64,000 bases of DNA from Lachnospiraceae bacterium AC2029 (GCA_000703065.1 JNLK01000001.1:2068001-2132000), one strand, 5' to 3'; counted from the first letter of the stretch, positions 16,990 to 25,090 are shown. The notes: generated by a model not told the origin, from the sequence alone. Program-made: numbers and translations.

Positions 16990-18102
16990 ATGAAAAATCG
17001 CGTAAACTACATCGACAATTTACGCTGGATCACGGTATCGCTGCTGGTGCTGTATCATACAGCCATGGCGTACAATACCTGGGGCGAGGCGAATTACATC
17101 TTCTTTGAGGAGGTGAAGCCCATCGCGTCCGTCGTAAGCTTCATCTCGCCCTGGTTCATGCCACTGATGTTCCTGCTGGCGGGAGTTGCGTCCTCGTATT
17201 CTCTGAAGAAGAGAGGGTACGGGGCTTTTCTGCGTGAACGTCTGGTTCGGCTGGGGATACCACTTTTGCTGGGGATCCTGGTCCTGACACCTATCCTCAG
17301 TTACGTGGCAGATGTGACGCACAACGGATATACCGGTGGATTCTTCAGTCATTACGGGATCTTCTTCACAAGGTTCACGGATCTCACCGGGTATGACGGG
17401 GGCTTCACCATGGCGCACCTGTGGTTCCTTGCGGTGCTGATCCTGATCTCTATCCTGTCTGTCGGAATCCTTCGACTTGGCCGGCTGTGTGCACCCCATG
17501 GCGGGGAAACGCCCGGAAATGGATCCGGTCAGAACGAAAGGGATCGTAACGGGAACAGGACAAAGGTGATCCTTGGGATCCTGCTTTCGGTCCTTGCGGT
17601 TGCAACCTTTGATGTACGCTTTGGCGGCAAGCCGCTGATCCTCTATCTCTGCGTGTATCTTCTGGGGTATTACATTTTCAGTGACACTGAATTTGTTGAT
17701 CGTCTGTCCCGATTCAAGTGGATATTCGTGCTTGCTTTTCTTGCGTTTTCCATAACAAATGTGACGCTGTTTATCTACGTGGGCGGCTATGAAACCCTCA
17801 ATACGATCTGCAACTACGCGGCCTTTGTCACGGCGATCCCTGCGCTGATCAGCCTGGGACATGATCACCTGGATTTTAAGAACCGCTTAACCGCCTTCAA
17901 TGCGAAGATTTCATACACCTTCTATATTATGCATTTCCCTGTGGTGGTGCTGTGCCAGTACGTGCTTTGGCTGATGGGGGCGGAGATTATCGTGGGCTTT
18001 CTGCTGACCGTGGTTATCTCGTATCCGCTGACCTATGGGCTATGCTTCATAGTGGATGTTGTGAAGAGATATGTAAATAATAAGCCTGCTGAATCAAAAT
18101 GA
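16990..18102 (+). CDS. Acyltransferase 3 family membrane protein
   Basis: A 370-residue polytopic membrane protein. The N-terminus NYIDNLRWITVSLLVLYHT has the Arg and His typical of the acyltransferase 3 (OafA/OpgC-like) family, which moves acetyl or succinyl groups onto glycans across the membrane. About ten membrane segments follow, interrupted by a polar loop (near residues 165-190, GGETPGNGSGQNERDRNGN). Substrate is unknown; cell-envelope glycan decoration is likely. Confidence 0.8.
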   Translation: MKNRVNYIDNLRWITVSLLVLYHTAMAYNTWGEANYIFFEEVKPIASVVSFISPWFMPLMFLLAGVASSYSLKKRGYGAFLRERLVRLGIPLLLGILVLTPILSYVADVTHNGYTGGFFSHYGIFFTRFTDLTGYDGGFTMAHLWFLAVLILISILSVGILRLGRLCAPHGGETPGNGSGQNERDRNGNRTKVILGILLSVLAVATFDVRFGGKPLILYLCVYLLGYYIFSDTEFVDRLSRFKWIFVLAFLAFSITNVTLFIYVGGYETLNTICNYAAFVTAIPALISLGHDHLDFKNRLTAFNAKISYTFYIMHFPVVVLCQYVLWLMGAEIIVGFLLTVVISYPLTYGLCFIVDVVKRYVNNKPAESK

Positions 18103-18168
18103 GGGAAATGGATCAAACGAAGAAAATGAAGGGATAAGTGATCGGAAGATTGCAGAGGTGAAAATGGT

Positions 18169-19056
18169 TTGAAACTGCTGAATGACTATCTGAGAGAAAC
18201 CTTCGGATGTAAGGTATATAAGATTGCCCTGAACGCCGGTTTTTCCTGCCCCAACCGGGACGGAACACTTGGGACCGGTGGCTGTATCTTCTGTTCTGCC
18301 GGCGGCAGCGGGGAATTCGCGGAGGACGCAGCACGTAGCATCACGGAGCAGATTGAGGCCGGTAAGGCGAGGGTAGCACGGAAGATCAAGGACGGAAAAT
18401 ATATCGCCTATTTTCAGGCGTACACGAATACCTATGCACCGGTGGAACATTTGCGGACCCTCTACATGGAAGCTGCAGGACACCCGGACATTGTGGCAGT
18501 CTCCATCGCAACACGGCCGGACTGTCTGCCGGAGGATGTGCTGGATCTGCTGGAAGAGATGAGCAGGATCAAACCGGTATGGGTGGAACTGGGACTTCAG
18601 ACCATCCATCCGAAAACGGCCGCCTATATCCGGCGGGGCTATGATCTTCCGGTATATGACCGGGCAGTGCGGGAACTGCGCAGTCGAGGGATCGAGGTGA
18701 TCACCCATGTGATCCTGGGGCTCCCGGGAGAATCGGTTCCGGAGATGCTGGAGACGGTGCGCTATGTCTGTGACAGCGGAGCCACGGGGATCAAGCTTCA
18801 GCTCCTGCATGTGCTGAAGGGAACGGATCTGGAGAAGGAGTACCTGGAAGGAAAAGTGCGGGTTTTGTCGGAGGACGAATACCTGGATATCCTGGAGCAG
18901 TGCCTTCACGTGATCCCTGAGGATGTGGTGATCCACCGTCTTACCGGAGACGGAGACAAGCGCCTCCTGGTTGCACCGCTGTGGAGCGGAGACAAGAAGC
19001 ACGTATGGAACCGGATCCAAAGGATGCTTGACAGCATGGGATCCGTTAAGAGATAA
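18169..19056 (+). CDS. Radical SAM protein, TIGR01212/YhcC family
   Basis: A 295-residue protein with the family's cluster motif: NAGFSCPNRDG followed by GGCIFCSAGG, that is C-x14-C-x2-C for a 4Fe-4S cluster and S-adenosylmethionine. VSIATRPDCLPEDVLDLL, WVELGLQTIHPKT and VITHVILGLPGES are typical radical SAM barrel strands. The start is TTG 18169, with GAGGTG upstream; no ATG fits ahead of the conserved N-terminus. The substrate of this family is not firmly known. Confidence 0.85.
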   Translation: MKLLNDYLRETFGCKVYKIALNAGFSCPNRDGTLGTGGCIFCSAGGSGEFAEDAARSITEQIEAGKARVARKIKDGKYIAYFQAYTNTYAPVEHLRTLYMEAAGHPDIVAVSIATRPDCLPEDVLDLLEEMSRIKPVWVELGLQTIHPKTAAYIRRGYDLPVYDRAVRELRSRGIEVITHVILGLPGESVPEMLETVRYVCDSGATGIKLQLLHVLKGTDLEKEYLEGKVRVLSEDEYLDILEQCLHVIPEDVVIHRLTGDGDKRLLVAPLWSGDKKHVWNRIQRMLDSMGSVKR

Positions 19057-19160
19057 AAAGCATCTGCAGCCTTACGGTCAGGCACGCTCAGGAGGCCCGC
19101 AATCGGTCCAAGGTGTGTCTGAAAGTGTGCCAGAATGGAACGCCATTTTTCTTCGCCCCG

Positions 19161-19169
19161 TGGTATAAT
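19161..19169 (+). promoter_or_regulatory. Extended -10 promoter
   Basis: TGGTATAAT at 19161-19169, no convincing -35. It lies 59 bases before the VOC gene and probably serves it and the glycerate kinase. Confidence 0.5.
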
Positions 19170-19227
19170 ACAAACGTCTTCTGAAAGATATAACAGGGAA
19201 GAACACTTATTATTTGGAGGTTGAAAT

Positions 19228-19602
19228 ATGAAGATCACAACATTTAACCCGCAGATCATCACGAATGACGCGGAGACAGTGGAAAAACTCTTTGAAGAAC
19301 TGGGGTTTGAGAAAAAGCATAATCCAAAGGGAGTTGGAGAATATGACGTTAACGCGATCCGAATGAAGGACGCAAATGGATTCCATTTGGACATCTCTCA
19401 GCCTGAAATGCAGCTTCCGAGGGATTTGGTTGTGATCCGCATGAATGTGGACAATTTTGATGAAGCGTATGAGTTCCTGACCGCCCGTGGATTCAAGAAT
19501 TTCTATGGAGATAAGACGGTCGACAGGAAATCATCTCAGTCTGCGATCATGATCTCACCGTCCGGGTTTGCAATCAATCTGATCCAGCATATAAAGGACT
19601 GA
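19228..19602 (+). CDS. VOC (glyoxalase/bleomycin-resistance fold) family protein
   Basis: A 124-residue single VOC domain: paired beta-alpha-beta units with VEKLFEELGFEKKH, NGFHLDISQ, FDEAYEFLTARGFKN and SGFAINLIQH. The family binds a metal and acts on small molecules or serves as a binding protein; the specific role is unknown. ATG 19228 follows GGAGG. The glycerate kinase starts 5 bases after its stop, so they form an operon. Confidence 0.75.
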   Translation: MKITTFNPQIITNDAETVEKLFEELGFEKKHNPKGVGEYDVNAIRMKDANGFHLDISQPEMQLPRDLVVIRMNVDNFDEAYEFLTARGFKNFYGDKTVDRKSSQSAIMISPSGFAINLIQHIKD

Positions 19603-19607
19603 ACAAA

Positions 19608-20753
19608 ATGAAGGATCGATACCATTTTCTGTTTGCATCGGATTCCTTTAAAGGAACACTGACCTGCCAGGATACCATCCGTATGCTGACGCAGGCGGCG
19701 AAGCAGGTCTTTTCGGATGCTGTATGTGAGGGCGTGCCCGTGGCGGACGGTGGTGAAGGTACGGTGGATGCTGTGCTTGCTGCGGAAGGCGGCGAGCGGG
19801 TGGAGGTACGGATCCACGACCCGTTGATGAAGGAACGGGATGCATTCTATGGGATGATCGACGATGAGCGTGCAGTGATCGAAATGTCTGCGGCCTCCGG
19901 CCTCCCGCTGGTTCCTTCGGAGCAGAGAAATCCGCTTCTTACAACCAGCTATGGAACCGGTGAAATGATCCGTGACGCGCTGGACCGCGGGATCCGCGAT
20001 ATATCAGTCGCCATCGGAGGAAGTGCAACAAATGACGGCGGTATGGGATGCCTCAGTGCTCTGGGTGTTCGGTTCCTTGATCGGAACGGAAATCCTTTGG
20101 AGGGCAGAGGCGAGGACCTGGAAAAGGTATGCAGCATTGATCTGAAGGGACTGGATCCACGGGTGATGGAAGCCGGGATCACGGTGATGTGTGATGTGAC
20201 CAATCCGCTCACCGGACCGACGGGTGCGACCATGACCTATGGGAAGCAAAAGGGTGGTACACCTGAGATCCTGGAACGGCTGGAAGCGGGTATGTGCAAT
20301 TATCGGAATGTGCTGCTCAGGGAAACCGGTGTGGATGCCGACAGGATGCCGGGAAGCGGCGCGGCCGGCGGACTTGGCGCTGCTCTGGCGATCTTCCTTG
20401 GAGGAAAAATGCGTTCCGGTATCGAAACGGTATTGGATCTGGTACATTTTCAAGAGCGGCTTTCCGGTGTGGATCTGGTGATCACCGGAGAGGGACGTGC
20501 GGACCGGCAGAGCTGCTACGGGAAGGTGATGCAGGGCATAGGACAACAGGCCGGGGCTCTGCATATCCCGGTGATCGGACTGTGTGGATCTTTGGGTGAG
20601 GGCTACGAAGAACTGTACGATCATGGGATCACCAAGATAATGACAACAACTCCCGCGCAGATCGCCTTAGAAGAAGCCATGAGTCGCGCAGAGGAACTGT
20701 ATTTCGAAGGCGCAGTCCGGATGTTTGAAATGATCCGGGCAAGGGGAATCTGA
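19608..20753 (+). CDS. glxK: Glycerate kinase
   Basis: A 381-residue enzyme of the GarK/GlxK family, phosphorylating glycerate with ATP. The N-terminus ASDSFKGTLTCQD, then VPVADGGEGTVDAV, MSAASGLPLVP, YGTGEMI, IGGSATNDGGMGCLSALG, and GAAGGLGAALAIFLGG with VITGEGRADRQS are all family hallmarks. Length is normal. It starts 5 bases after the VOC gene and ends before a strong terminator. Confidence 0.93.
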   Translation: MKDRYHFLFASDSFKGTLTCQDTIRMLTQAAKQVFSDAVCEGVPVADGGEGTVDAVLAAEGGERVEVRIHDPLMKERDAFYGMIDDERAVIEMSAASGLPLVPSEQRNPLLTTSYGTGEMIRDALDRGIRDISVAIGGSATNDGGMGCLSALGVRFLDRNGNPLEGRGEDLEKVCSIDLKGLDPRVMEAGITVMCDVTNPLTGPTGATMTYGKQKGGTPEILERLEAGMCNYRNVLLRETGVDADRMPGSGAAGGLGAALAIFLGGKMRSGIETVLDLVHFQERLSGVDLVITGEGRADRQSCYGKVMQGIGQQAGALHIPVIGLCGSLGEGYEELYDHGITKIMTTTPAQIALEEAMSRAEELYFEGAVRMFEMIRARGI

Positions 20754-20835
20754 AGCGTCAGCGGTAACAGAACCGCATTTATCCGGCGGTTGAGAATGAG
20801 ATCACGATAAGAGAAATGTAAAACGAAGGCATTAG

Positions 20836-20868
20836 GGCGTTTTCCGACGGAAGACGCCTTATTTTTTG
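20836..20868 (+). terminator. Intrinsic terminator
   Basis: GGCGTTTTCC (20836-20845) pairs with GGAAGACGCC (20849-20858), followed by TTATTTTTTG. It ends the VOC-glycerate kinase unit. Confidence 0.85.
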
Positions 20869-21062
20869 TCTGCATTTTAATGGCTTTTTTAATCTTTGCT
20901 CAAAGATGAATTCATTTTTCTCCTGTATCAGCACATGTCCGAAGCAGGCGATAACTCTTTTGGGAAAGGAAGTCCGGGACCAGTACCGGTTTGAGAAATA
21001 TGTAGAATAGTGATCTGAGAGATGTTCCGGGAGTTGCCATGAAGGTGGTCACTCCCGGATAC
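20869..21062. other. Intergenic with short remnant and hairpin
   Basis: About 190 bases without a gene. One frame (about 20938-21010) reads CPKQAITLLGKEVRDQYR.. to a stop, possibly a gene end. CCGGGAGT and ACTCCCGG form a stem near 21028-21057. Confidence 0.3.
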
Positions 21063-21102
21063 TTGCAGATTAACTAAAATAATGTATAATAGAATTAGCT
21101 AA
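21063..21102 (+). promoter_or_regulatory. Promoter and probable operator of toxin-antitoxin operon
   Basis: TTGCAG (21063-21068), 16-base spacer, TATAAT (21085-21090). The -10 is flanked by TTAACTAA (21070-21077) and TTAGCTAA (21095-21102), an inverted repeat with one mismatch, as expected for autoregulation by a Phd-type antitoxin. Confidence 0.6.
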
Positions 21103-21122
21103 TGAGAAAGTGAGGTGATAAC

Positions 21123-21371
21123 ATGATCAAGAATACAGCAACAGCAACGGCAACAGAGATGCAGAATAACTTTGGGCGATATCTGGCTTTAGTTCAGAAC
21201 GGCGGTGAGGTTATTGTCACAAAAAACGGCAAGGAAGTGGGACGGTTCATACCTCGGGCAGCGGTTGTATCATATTTGACGGATTCACTTACAGGCATCC
21301 TTAAAGGTGATATGGATATGGATAAGGCAAGAGAAGAAAGGCTGAGGGAGAAGTATGAGATTATTGATTGA
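21123..21371 (+). CDS. Antitoxin, Phd/YefM family
   Basis: An 82-residue protein. TEMQNNFGRYLALVQNGGEVIVTKNGKEVGRFIP is the Phd/YefM DNA-binding fold; the C-terminal tail (LKGDMDMDKAREERLREKY) would wrap the toxin. GTGAGGTGA precedes ATG 21123. It overlaps the toxin gene by 17 bases. It probably represses its own operon through the palindrome at the promoter. Confidence 0.85.
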   Translation: MIKNTATATATEMQNNFGRYLALVQNGGEVIVTKNGKEVGRFIPRAAVVSYLTDSLTGILKGDMDMDKAREERLREKYEIID

Positions 21372-21762
21372 TGGCAACATCCTTCTCGATGTTCTTCAGA
21401 AAAGAGCGCCACACTACGAGGATTCGGCCAAGGTCTGGAAGATGTGTGAAACGGATATGGCTGACGGATATATTTCAGCTCTCACTTTTGCAAATTTGGT
21501 TTATATTATGCGAAAGGAACTGGACGCGGAGAAGGTAAGTGAAGTTCTGAAAAAAATGTCGTTGATCTTCATATTTGAGGATCTGACCGCCTCAGATATA
21601 AACACTGCAGCCGAGATGAAGTGGGCGGACTTTGAAGACGCTGTTCAAGCGGCTACAGCTAAGCGTATCCATGCGGATTATATCATAACAAGGAATGTAA
21701 AAGATTTCAAAAACAGCGAAGTGATCGCATTTACGCCATCGGAGTTTTTGGCAAGATATTAG
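21355..21762 (+). CDS. PIN-domain toxin (VapC-like ribonuclease)
   Basis: A 135-residue PIN domain. The acidic residues expected for Mg-dependent RNA cleavage are in LLIDGNILLDVLQ (Asp), the ALTFANLVYIMRKE segment (Glu), DFEDAVQAATA (Asp) and ITRNVKDF (Asp). VapC-type toxins often cut tRNA or rRNA; the target here is unknown, but an RNA ligase and a tRNA array lie 3 kb away. Translation is coupled to the antitoxin. Confidence 0.82.
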   Translation: MRLLIDGNILLDVLQKRAPHYEDSAKVWKMCETDMADGYISALTFANLVYIMRKELDAEKVSEVLKKMSLIFIFEDLTASDINTAAEMKWADFEDAVQAATAKRIHADYIITRNVKDFKNSEVIAFTPSEFLARY

Positions 21763-21779
21763 AATGGATTAGTCTTTTT

Positions 21780-21822
21780 CCAAACGAGCAGGCTTTGTTT
21801 AGAGTTTGCTCGTTTGGTTTAT
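21780..21822 (+). terminator. Intrinsic terminator
   Basis: CCAAACGAGCA (21780-21790) pairs with TGCTCGTTTGG (21807-21817), followed by TTTAT. It lies 17 bases after the toxin stop. Confidence 0.8.
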
Positions 21823-22083
21823 CCTAAATAATAGTTTAGCGCTTATAGCCGGATTCTACCACTAAAATGGTCGGGAAAAAGGTGTTTTGAACGATATTAT
21901 GACGCTAACCCCTTCCTCTTTAGGGAGGGGTTAGCGTCCGGGCCCACCCCCTGGCTCTCTGGCGTCTCATTTTGACACTTCAGATGTCCTACTCAAACAA
22001 AAAATCGAACAAATGTTCTTGCGTTTGTTTCTGTAATGTGTTATAATTATATCAGTCGATGATACAGAAAGGACTGATATTCT

Positions 22084-22325
22084 ATGGATTTTGATACAAA
22101 TCAACATTCAGTGTTTTTGTTGCGCTATCACCTTATTATGTGTGTGAAATACAGAAACAAAGTAGCAGTCGGATCATTAAAAAGGAGTTTCCTCATATTC
22201 GCAAGTCTCTTTGGAAAGAAATGTTCTGGTCTCAGAGTTACTGTCTGATCACAACGGGTGGTGCGACGGTTGATGTGATCAAACAGTATATTCAATCACA
22301 GGGGGCGAAAGATCATGGCAAATAA
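22084..22325 (+). pseudogene. tnpA, IS200-type Y1 transposase with internal deletion
   Basis: From ATG 22084 the frame reads MDFDTNQHSVFLLRYHLIMC.., the normal TnpA start. Near 22155 it switches frame to SSSRIIKKEFPHIRKSLWKE.., the normal C-terminus with the catalytic Tyr (VIKQY). The middle, including the HUH metal site, is missing. The gene cannot make an active transposase, so mobility would need TnpA supplied by another copy. Confidence 0.85.
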
Positions 22326-23433
22326 GGCGTACGTTTACAGGATATATCCTGATCAGATGCAGGAACAACTGATGCAGAAAACCTTCGGTTGTTGCAGATT
22401 TGTATATAACAGCCTGCTTACTCTGCAGGAAGAACGATACAGATCAGGTGAAAAGCATCTCTCCAAAACGGAGGTGAATACATACTGTAACAAGGTGCTG
22501 AAGGATGCTTATCCATTTCTCAGAGAAGTGGATAAGTTTGCTCTTACCAACGCAATCTTTCATCTGGAAGAAGGATACCGCAGATTTTTTCTTCGTCTGG
22601 GGAAACACCCAAGGTATAAGAGCAGACATAAGGCAAAGTGGTCTTATACAACAAATTTTACCAATCACAATATTGAGATCGGTGAAAGATATATCAAGCT
22701 TCCGAAACTCGGAAAGGTAAAGGCGGTTATCCATCGCTTTCCGCAGGAAGGCTGGCAGGTCAAAACGGCAACGGTTACCCGGAACCGGGATAACAGCTAT
22801 CAGGTATCTGTGTTATTCTTTTACGAGGATCAGCAGATATCCATCCCCGTATCGTGCGGAAAAAGCATTGGTCTGGATTATAAGTCGGATGGCTTATATA
22901 CAGACAGCAACGGACATTTCTGTGATATGCCCCATTACTACCGAAAATCTGCCCCCATACTGGCAAAAGCACAGCGTAAGTTACGGCATAAGATAGCCGG
23001 AAGCCGGAATTATGATAAGCAGCAACGAAGGATTGCCCGTATTCATCGGCATATAGCAAATCAGCGAAAGGATTATCTACACCAAGAGTCAACTGCGATA
23101 GCCAAACGGTATGACATCGTTTGTGTGGAAGATCTGAATATGCGGGCGATGGCAAATCGAGGCTTTGGAAACGGCAAAGCTACACTGGATAATGGATATG
23201 GAATGTTTCTTAACATGCTGGAGTATAAGCTGCAGGATCAGGGGAAATGTTTCATCAAGGTCGGAAAGCATTTTCCTTCCAGTCAACTATGCCATCGATG
23301 TGGAAGGATTCATCCGGAAATGAAAGACCTTCGTATCCGGATCATGGATTGTACATGTGGATGCAAAGTCGATCGAGATTATAACGCGGCACTGAACATT
23401 AAAACAGAGGGACTGAAAATGATCGCGGCTTAG
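22315..23433 (+). CDS. tnpB: TnpB RNA-guided nuclease
   Basis: A 372-residue IS605-type TnpB. The RuvC pieces are present: SIGLDYKSDGL (Asp), CVEDLNMRAM (Glu), and DRDYNAALNIK (Asp). The zinc ribbon is CHRCG..CTCGC. The N-terminus YRIYPDQMQEQLMQKTFG and the FFLRLGKHPRYKSRH segment are typical. TnpB uses an RNA read from the element's right end (omega RNA) to cut DNA and keep the element in place. ATG 22315 overlaps the end of the tnpA remnant. It looks catalytically intact. Confidence 0.92.
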   Translation: MANKAYVYRIYPDQMQEQLMQKTFGCCRFVYNSLLTLQEERYRSGEKHLSKTEVNTYCNKVLKDAYPFLREVDKFALTNAIFHLEEGYRRFFLRLGKHPRYKSRHKAKWSYTTNFTNHNIEIGERYIKLPKLGKVKAVIHRFPQEGWQVKTATVTRNRDNSYQVSVLFFYEDQQISIPVSCGKSIGLDYKSDGLYTDSNGHFCDMPHYYRKSAPILAKAQRKLRHKIAGSRNYDKQQRRIARIHRHIANQRKDYLHQESTAIAKRYDIVCVEDLNMRAMANRGFGNGKATLDNGYGMFLNMLEYKLQDQGKCFIKVGKHFPSSQLCHRCGRIHPEMKDLRIRIMDCTCGCKVDRDYNAALNIKTEGLKMIAA

Positions 23434-23580
23434 GCCGTAAATGATAACAGGTAGGTGAGGAACTCGCCGAACCGTAACGCTTGTGGAGATTATGGGAAAA
23501 CTACCATGTGGTGTGACAATAACCGGGATCGATGAAGCAAGAAGCCCCGACTTCTATACGAAGTGTAAGTGGGGGTAGTT
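23390..23580 (+). ncRNA. Probable omega RNA/reRNA of TnpB
   Basis: By analogy with other TnpB elements, the guide scaffold covers the 3' end of tnpB and the right end. This stretch is non-coding after 23433 and contains paired segments ending in the terminal hairpin at 23541-23575. The guide would be the sequence just past about 23583. Limits are inferred. Confidence 0.5.
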
Positions 23581-23581
23581 C

Positions 23582-24223
23582 ACCAGTAATGAAAAACTTG
23601 CCGAAGGAACTCCGGTGCTGCAGTATAAGGAACAATTGCTTGGAACGGGCAATTTTATCCCGGGAGGCTGGGCTATTGCATATGTTGGAGGGGAAGTGAA
23701 GGTTTATGTCATAGGGAAGACATACGACTGGGGAGTATCGGAGTATACGAGCAAAGTAGAGGTGTATCCGAATACGGATGACAACTATAAGGAAAAAATA
23801 GATACAGGAGATGTATATCAAGATGCGAAAGACGCCGATATTCGAAGTGCCGGCGATTTGGCTTCGTTTGCGATAGCCGGCCTTGCTTACGATGATGCTT
23901 ATAATGAGGTTTACCTGGAACTGGACAGTGGAAGAATAATCGCATGGGCAAAAGAAGGCGGTGAATTTGTAGATGGCGGAAGAGGGTTCGACAATTATGT
24001 TAAAGAGATAAATGATTCCTATAAATTAAAAGGCGGTGCCCCGCTTCTTCAGTATAAGGAGAAGATAATGTCGGATACGGAATTCATCCCCGGTGGTTGG
24101 GCGATTGCGTTCAAAAAAAACAAACCGGTTATCTATATTACAGACGGAACCATGACAGAAAATACCATTGACTCCGCTCCGAAGGTGGAGATGCAACCGG
24201 ATGTTGACTTCAATTATAGGTGA
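23582..24223 (+). pseudogene. 5'-truncated gene with duplicated domain, family unknown
   Basis: An open frame starts directly at the IS right end and runs to 24223. Two related units occur: GTPVLQYKEQLLGTGNFIPG and GAPLLQYKEKIMSDTEFIPG, each followed by GWAIA. The start codon is missing, so the IS probably cut or displaced the 5' part. The internal GTG at 23615 has no ribosome site. I do not recognise the family. Confidence 0.55.
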
Positions 24224-24242
24224 TCGCAATGAAAGAGGCCCC

Positions 24243-24311
24243 ACCGGGGCCTTGCCCCCCAAAGGGCCAACGGTTTTCAAGACCGCTCCCTCACCACCCG
24301 GACATGCAGCA
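24243..24311 (-). pseudogene. tRNA-Ser(UGA), 3' end missing
   Basis: The minus strand has a serine-type D-arm (TGTCCGGGTGGTGAGGGA) and anticodon arm GCGGT-CTTGAAA-ACCGT (anticodon UGA), then the start of a long variable arm. No T-arm (TTCGAAT) follows; instead a GC-rich palindrome (GGCCCC..GGGGCC) takes over. It is the last, decayed member of the tRNA array. Confidence 0.6.
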
Positions 24312-24315
24312 AGTA

Positions 24316-24379
24316 TGTGGCTGTGGGGATTCGAACCCCAATCATCAGATCCACAATCTGAGGTACTGACCTGTACCAT
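24316..24379 (-). tRNA. tRNA-His(GUG) body with replaced 5' acceptor strand
   Basis: The anticodon arm TCAGA-TTGTGGA-TCTGA (anticodon GUG), D-arm with GTAC/GTAC stem, T-arm TGGGG-TTCGAAT-CCCCA and 3' acceptor CAGCCAC plus A73 are all clear on the minus strand. The expected 5' strand GTGGCTG is absent. In its place is a perfect 10-bp hairpin CATGATTTCG-CTCG-CGAAATCATG running directly into the D-arm. No CCA is encoded. It may be a pseudogene, or the 5' piece may be supplied otherwise; a related GTGGCTGTTGTAC lies inverted at about 24500. Confidence 0.65.
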
Positions 24380-24515
24380 GATTTCGCGAGCGAAATCATG
24401 CCCGATTGCCCTAAGGGCAATCAGGTCGCCACTTCGTGGCGGTATCTCTCACTTCGTTCGAGACCACGGGGCCCTCCCTCACTTCGTTCGGGCAATCCCG
24501 TGGCTGTTGTACGAC
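24376..24515. repeat. Cluster of short palindromes
   Basis: Successive stem-loops: ATGATTTCG-CGAG-CGAAATCAT, GATTGCCC-TAAG-GGCAATC, GCCAC-TTC-GTGGC, and two copies of CTCACTTCGTTCG. Stems differ but sizes are similar. They separate tRNA-His from tRNA-Glu and resemble palindromes at 25036-25056, 25362-25385 and 29280-29350. Confidence 0.6.
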
Positions 24516-24523
24516 AGTCACAG

Positions 24524-24596
24524 TGATCCCAACGGGACTCGAACCCATATTTCCGGATTGAAAGCCCAGTGAATTGACCAGTTATTCGATGGGACC
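24524..24596 (-). tRNA. tRNA-Glu(UUC)
   Basis: Acceptor GGTCCCA/TGGGATC (one G-U), A73, D-stem GAAT/ATTC, anticodon loop CTTTCAA (anticodon UUC), T-loop TTCGAGT. No CCA encoded. Well formed. Confidence 0.85.
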
Positions 24597-24601
24597 ATGT
24601 G

Positions 24602-24672
24602 TAACGGTTATGGGACTCGAACCCACATCTTCCGGCTGAGAACCGGAGATCCTACCATTAGACGAAACCGCC
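24602..24672 (-). tRNA. tRNA-Glu(CUC)
   Basis: Acceptor GGCGGTT/AACCGTT with two terminal G-U pairs, anticodon arm TCCGG-TTCTCAG-CCGGA (anticodon CUC), T-arm with TTCGAGT. 5 bases from tRNA-Glu(UUC). No CCA encoded. Confidence 0.85.
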
Positions 24673-24687
24673 ATTTTGGGGTAAACC

Positions 24688-24912
24688 TTATCCTCGGTTT
24701 ACCCGAATGATATCGTTGACCGTGCAGCCGAACAGATCTGCCACGATGACCATGTTGTCGATCGTGGGCATAGTATCACCACGGAACCATTTGAAGATCG
24801 CCTGCGGAGTACCAAAGCCGCAGGCTTTCTGAATATCTGCGGTAGTCATCTGTCTGGCTTTCATCATGTTCTTGATGTTTGCGCCGGTCGCTTTTGCATT
24901 GATCGTTACCAT
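24688..24912 (-). CDS. Small XRE-family helix-turn-helix protein
   Basis: A 74-residue HTH domain: GANIKNMMKARQMTTADIQKA, then GFGTPQAIFKWFRGDTMPTIDN and LFGCTVNDIIRV. ATG 24912 follows AAGGAGGAATACAG, much better than the upstream in-frame ATG at 24972, which lies inside tRNA-Leu. It sits between tRNA-Leu and tRNA-Glu, transcribed with the array, and may regulate array transcription. Confidence 0.8.
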   Translation of the reverse strand: MVTINAKATGANIKNMMKARQMTTADIQKACGFGTPQAIFKWFRGDTMPTIDNMVIVADLFGCTVNDIIRVNRG

Positions 24913-24945
24913 ATCTGTATTCCTCCTTCCTTTCATTTTGGGACT

Positions 24946-25031
24946 TACCCTCGACAGGGATCGAACCCGCAACAGGCTTTCGCCACCCTGCAGCCTGAGT
25001 GCAGTGCCTTTACCAGTTTGACCACACGGAC
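24946..25031 (-). tRNA. tRNA-Leu(CAG)
   Basis: A class II tRNA of 86 bases. Anticodon arm CTGCA-CTCAGGC-TGCAG (anticodon CAG), D-arm GTCAAACTGGTAAAGGC, long variable arm with GGC..GCC, T-loop TTCGATC, A73. The acceptor GTCCGTG/CGAGGGT has one G-A mismatch and three G-U pairs, so it is weak. No CCA encoded. Confidence 0.75.
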
Positions 25032-25062
25032 AGTGTCGAAAATGCCTTCAGGCATGCAATAG

Positions 25063-25090
25063 AAAAAGGGAATGCCAGTGCGGCATTCCC
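25063..25090 (-). terminator. Intrinsic terminator inside the array
   Basis: On the minus strand GGGAATGCC (25090-25082) pairs with GGCATTCCC (25076-25068), then TTTTT. It lies just before tRNA-Leu, so read-through or a separate promoter is needed for the downstream tRNAs. Confidence 0.75.

Larger units (their letters stand above)
21900..23583 (+). mobile_element. IS200/IS605-type element with TnpB
   Basis: The left end has a large subterminal hairpin (ACGCTAACCCC..GGGGTTAGCGT, about 21902-21937). A decayed tnpA and a full tnpB follow. The right end carries a hairpin around GAAGCCCCGACTTC..GTGGGG (23541-23575) and ends near GTTCAC at 23578-23583. No terminal inverted repeats or target duplication are expected or seen. 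Exact ends are estimated. Confidence 0.75.

Noticed and set aside
24376-24515. Rho-independent terminators between tRNAs
   Set aside because: Most of these stems lack a T-run on either strand, so they were described as palindromes instead.
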